NCBI RefSeq assembly: GCF_004349195.1
Contig: NZ_SMLG01000006.1
Location: forward strand, 1 to 64,000
Source of the DNA: Flavobacterium rhamnosiphilum
Lineage (GTDB): Bacteria; Bacteroidota; Bacteroidia; Flavobacteriales; Flavobacteriaceae
DNA: 64,000 nt
Direction: 5' to 3'
Positions 62,621 through 64,000 of this stretch are shown piece by piece. The notes under the pieces were generated by a model. It worked only from the letters and a program-made list of their open reading frames with translations, was not told where the DNA came from and did no database searches. Position numbers and translations under genes: made by a program. Numbering within the stretch: position 1 is the first letter of the stretch; each line of letters begins with the position of its first letter.

Positions 62621-62657
62621 TAAAAAGTCACAACTCTGAGTTTCAGAATTGGGACTT
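62621..62657 (-). terminator. Terminator of the pepT/YdeI-like operon
   Basis: AAGTC-x-CAA-x-TCTGA pairs with TCAGA-x-TTG-x-GACTT around GTT. On the minus strand it ends in TTTTTATTT, four bases after the stop codon. Confidence 0.7.
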
Positions 62658-62661
62658 GATT

Positions 62662-63246
62662 TTATCGGTATTTATCGTTTAAACCAATGTTTTTAAGTAT
62701 CATTGGTTTTATTTTTTCGATCCGGGAACGTTTGGTTTCTTCTCGTTTTGCAGTTTCAATATATTCTAAGAATTCATATTGTTTGTAAGGAGAGAATTTT
62801 AGAAAAGCATCTGCTAAATTGGCATCAGCATCTAATTCCTTTTGAAGAAGTTCAGAAAGGATAGGTTCTTTTTTCTCGGGTTTACTGTTCTTTCCTTGTT
62901 TTTCATTGGTAATCGCTTCCTGAATATAATCTAATACTGCCGCTTCATTGACTTCTTCTTTTGATGAAAAGCGCCATTGTCGCAACGATTTGGTAACGCC
63001 TTCTTGCGCGTTAACTAAAACTTTTTTTTCATCTTTCAGAAAAACACCGTTAAAAAAACAAATTGTAAAATAATTTTTGAATCCTCCAATTCCGAGCACG
63101 TTTTTACCATTCAGGACATAAACAATACCGCCCCATTTGGTAGTTTCCACGAGTTCAGTTTTGACAATAATTGATTTTAGAAATTCTAATTCTTCTGACC
63201 AACTGTTGTTTTTATCCCAAGAATGAGTCGTTTTTGAGGATTCCAA
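62662..63246 (-). CDS. YdeI/OmpD-associated family protein (DUF1801 domain)
   Basis: The 194-aa protein has a DUF1801-type domain (about 12-110, WSEELEFLKSIIVKTELVETTKWGGIVYVL, GIGGFKNYFTICFFNG) and a C-terminal YdeI-type helical motif (FLKFSPYKQYEFLEYIETAKREETKRSRIEKI). Such proteins occur in many bacteria; YdeI of E. coli is linked to stress survival, but no activity is established. It starts five bases after the stop of pepT on the same strand, so both are co-transcribed, and it is followed by a terminator. Confidence 0.88.
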   Translation of the reverse strand: MESSKTTHSWDKNNSWSEELEFLKSIIVKTELVETTKWGGIVYVLNGKNVLGIGGFKNYFTICFFNGVFLKDEKKVLVNAQEGVTKSLRQWRFSSKEEVNEAAVLDYIQEAITNEKQGKNSKPEKKEPILSELLQKELDADANLADAFLKFSPYKQYEFLEYIETAKREETKRSRIEKIKPMILKNIGLNDKYR

Positions 63247-63250
63247 TAAA

Positions 63251-64000
63251 TTATTTTTTAGATGAATCTTCTGTTGCTGTCAATTCAGCAATTTTCACAA
63301 TTACTTCAACCGCTTTTTGCATACTTTCTACAGGAACGTATTCGTATTTTCCATGAAAATTATGTCCGCCAGCAAAAATATTGGGACAAGGCAATCCTTT
63401 ATACGATAATTGAGAACCATCAGTTCCGCCACGAATGGGTTTAATAAGTGGTTTAATACCTATTTCTCTCATCGCTTTTTCCGCAATATCCACAATATGT
63501 TTCACAGGTAAAACCTTTTCTTTCATATTGTAATATTGGTCTTTAATCTCAGTGATAACAATAGCTGAACCAAATTGTTTCGCGAATTTTTTATTGATTT
63601 TTCGAGTAATTTTTTCGATTAATTCTTTACGTTTCTCAAATTTTTTCTTGTTATGATCGCGAATGATTAATTCCAAAACGGTTTCTTCGATACTTCCGGT
63701 TAAATGATGTACGTGAAAAAAACCTTTGTATCCTTTTGTTGTCTCGGGTGTCTCATCAATTGGTAATTCATTGATAAAATCATTGGCAATCAACATAGAA
63801 TTGATCATTTTTCCTTTGGCATAACCAGGATGCACGCTTTTTCCTTTGAAAATAATTTTGGCACCAGCCGCATTAAAATTTTCATATTCCAATTCGCCTA
63901 TTTGACTACCATCCATTGTATAAGCCCAATCCGCTCCAAATTTAGCTACATCAAAATGATGCGCGCCACGACCAATTTCTTCATCGGGCGTAAAACCAAC
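63251..64000 (-). CDS. pepT: Peptidase T (aminotripeptidase), partial
   Basis: The reading frame enters from the right edge of the window: the codons at 64000-63917 read [20 protein letters not shown] before the ATG at 63916. That ATG is therefore internal ([20 protein letters not shown]). PepT is an M20 zinc peptidase releasing the N-terminal residue of tripeptides. Visible are the catalytic glutamate region TPDEEIGRG, the dimerisation domain ([40 protein letters not shown]) and the C-terminal metal ligand region ([35 protein letters not shown]). The N-terminal ~170 residues lie outside. It is followed by a YdeI-like gene. Confidence 0.93.
   Translation of the reverse strand, partial: VGFTPDEEIGRGAHHFDVAKFGADWAYTMDGSQIGELEYENFNAAGAKIIFKGKSVHPGYAKGKMINSMLIANDFINELPIDETPETTKGYKGFFHVHHLTGSIEETVLELIIRDHNKKKFEKRKELIEKITRKINKKFAKQFGSAIVITEIKDQYYNMKEKVLPVKHIVDIAEKAMREIGIKPLIKPIRGGTDGSQLSYKGLPCPNIFAGGHNFHGKYEYVPVESMQKAVEVIVKIAELTATEDSSKK

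Noticed and set aside
1..64000. tRNA, rRNA, CRISPR or prophage genes
   Set aside because: None recognised by reading both strands for tRNA-like arms, regular spaced repeats or phage structural proteins; a dedicated tRNA or covariance scan was not possible.

Overview
The window looks like a chromosomal stretch of a Flavobacterium-type member of the Bacteroidetes. The DNA is AT-rich. Many genes have the TAnnTTTG minus-7 promoter element of that phylum, sometimes with a TTG/TTTG about 16-24 bases upstream. Gene content agrees: a PafA-type phosphatase, FecI/FecR/STN-TonB receptor signalling, a PUR-family protein, NusB with a long N-terminal extension, a cyclophilin-FKBP fusion and a eukaryotic-type NADP-isocitrate dehydrogenase. 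I saw no rRNA, tRNA, CRISPR array, transposase or integrase. Naming the genus is inference from gene families and promoters.

Layout. 1-15.3 kb: methyltransferase, pafA, lysA, a TonB receptor with a PepSY-TM partner (probable iron/siderophore uptake), glutamate synthase gltB-gltD and sucC. 15.3-22.6 kb: two small exported proteins of unknown role, a LytS/LytTR two-component pair, a DUF1456 protein, a PLP enzyme with a dipeptide epimerase (probable cell-wall peptide use), an esterase gene broken by a one-base frameshift, and a TerB-like protein. 22.6-27 kb: a duplicated 3' end of uvrB, then an amidase and a Crp/Fnr regulator, then intact uvrB; this looks like an insertion at uvrB. 27-33 kb: sigma factor, FecR anti-sigma and large STN-TonB receptor. 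33-43 kb: housekeeping genes (rlmF, thiamine pyrophosphokinase, icd, rplS, trmD) with an exported agmatine-deiminase-like lipoprotein and an AraC regulator lying between rplS and trmD, then an M3 peptidase.

43.2-49.2 kb is the accessory region. After a cluster of palindromes (one perfect over 54 bp) comes a three-gene restriction-modification operon: an XRE regulator, a methyltransferase-like protein without a catalytic NPPY motif, and a 1319-residue GIY-YIG-like/SF2 helicase/adenine methyltransferase fusion. Its ends look like those of an integron gene cassette. It begins with GTTATGCCTC, whose exact complement GAGGCATAAC starts a 133-bp attC-like imperfect palindrome at its 3' end, closed by a GTTRRRY-type core. 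I regard this as the most interesting feature.

49.3-64 kb returns to ordinary functions: M14 carboxypeptidase, dual PPIase, alpha/beta hydrolase, Gre-like factor with an FMN glutamate-synthase-like protein, CsaA-type tRNA-binding protein, PUR protein, ABC exporter, leucine/valine-type dehydrogenase, nusB-yajC, a lysine/alanine-rich histone-H1-like protein, a YdeI-like protein and pepT (cut by the window end). Most convergent gene pairs share strong bidirectional hairpin terminators.
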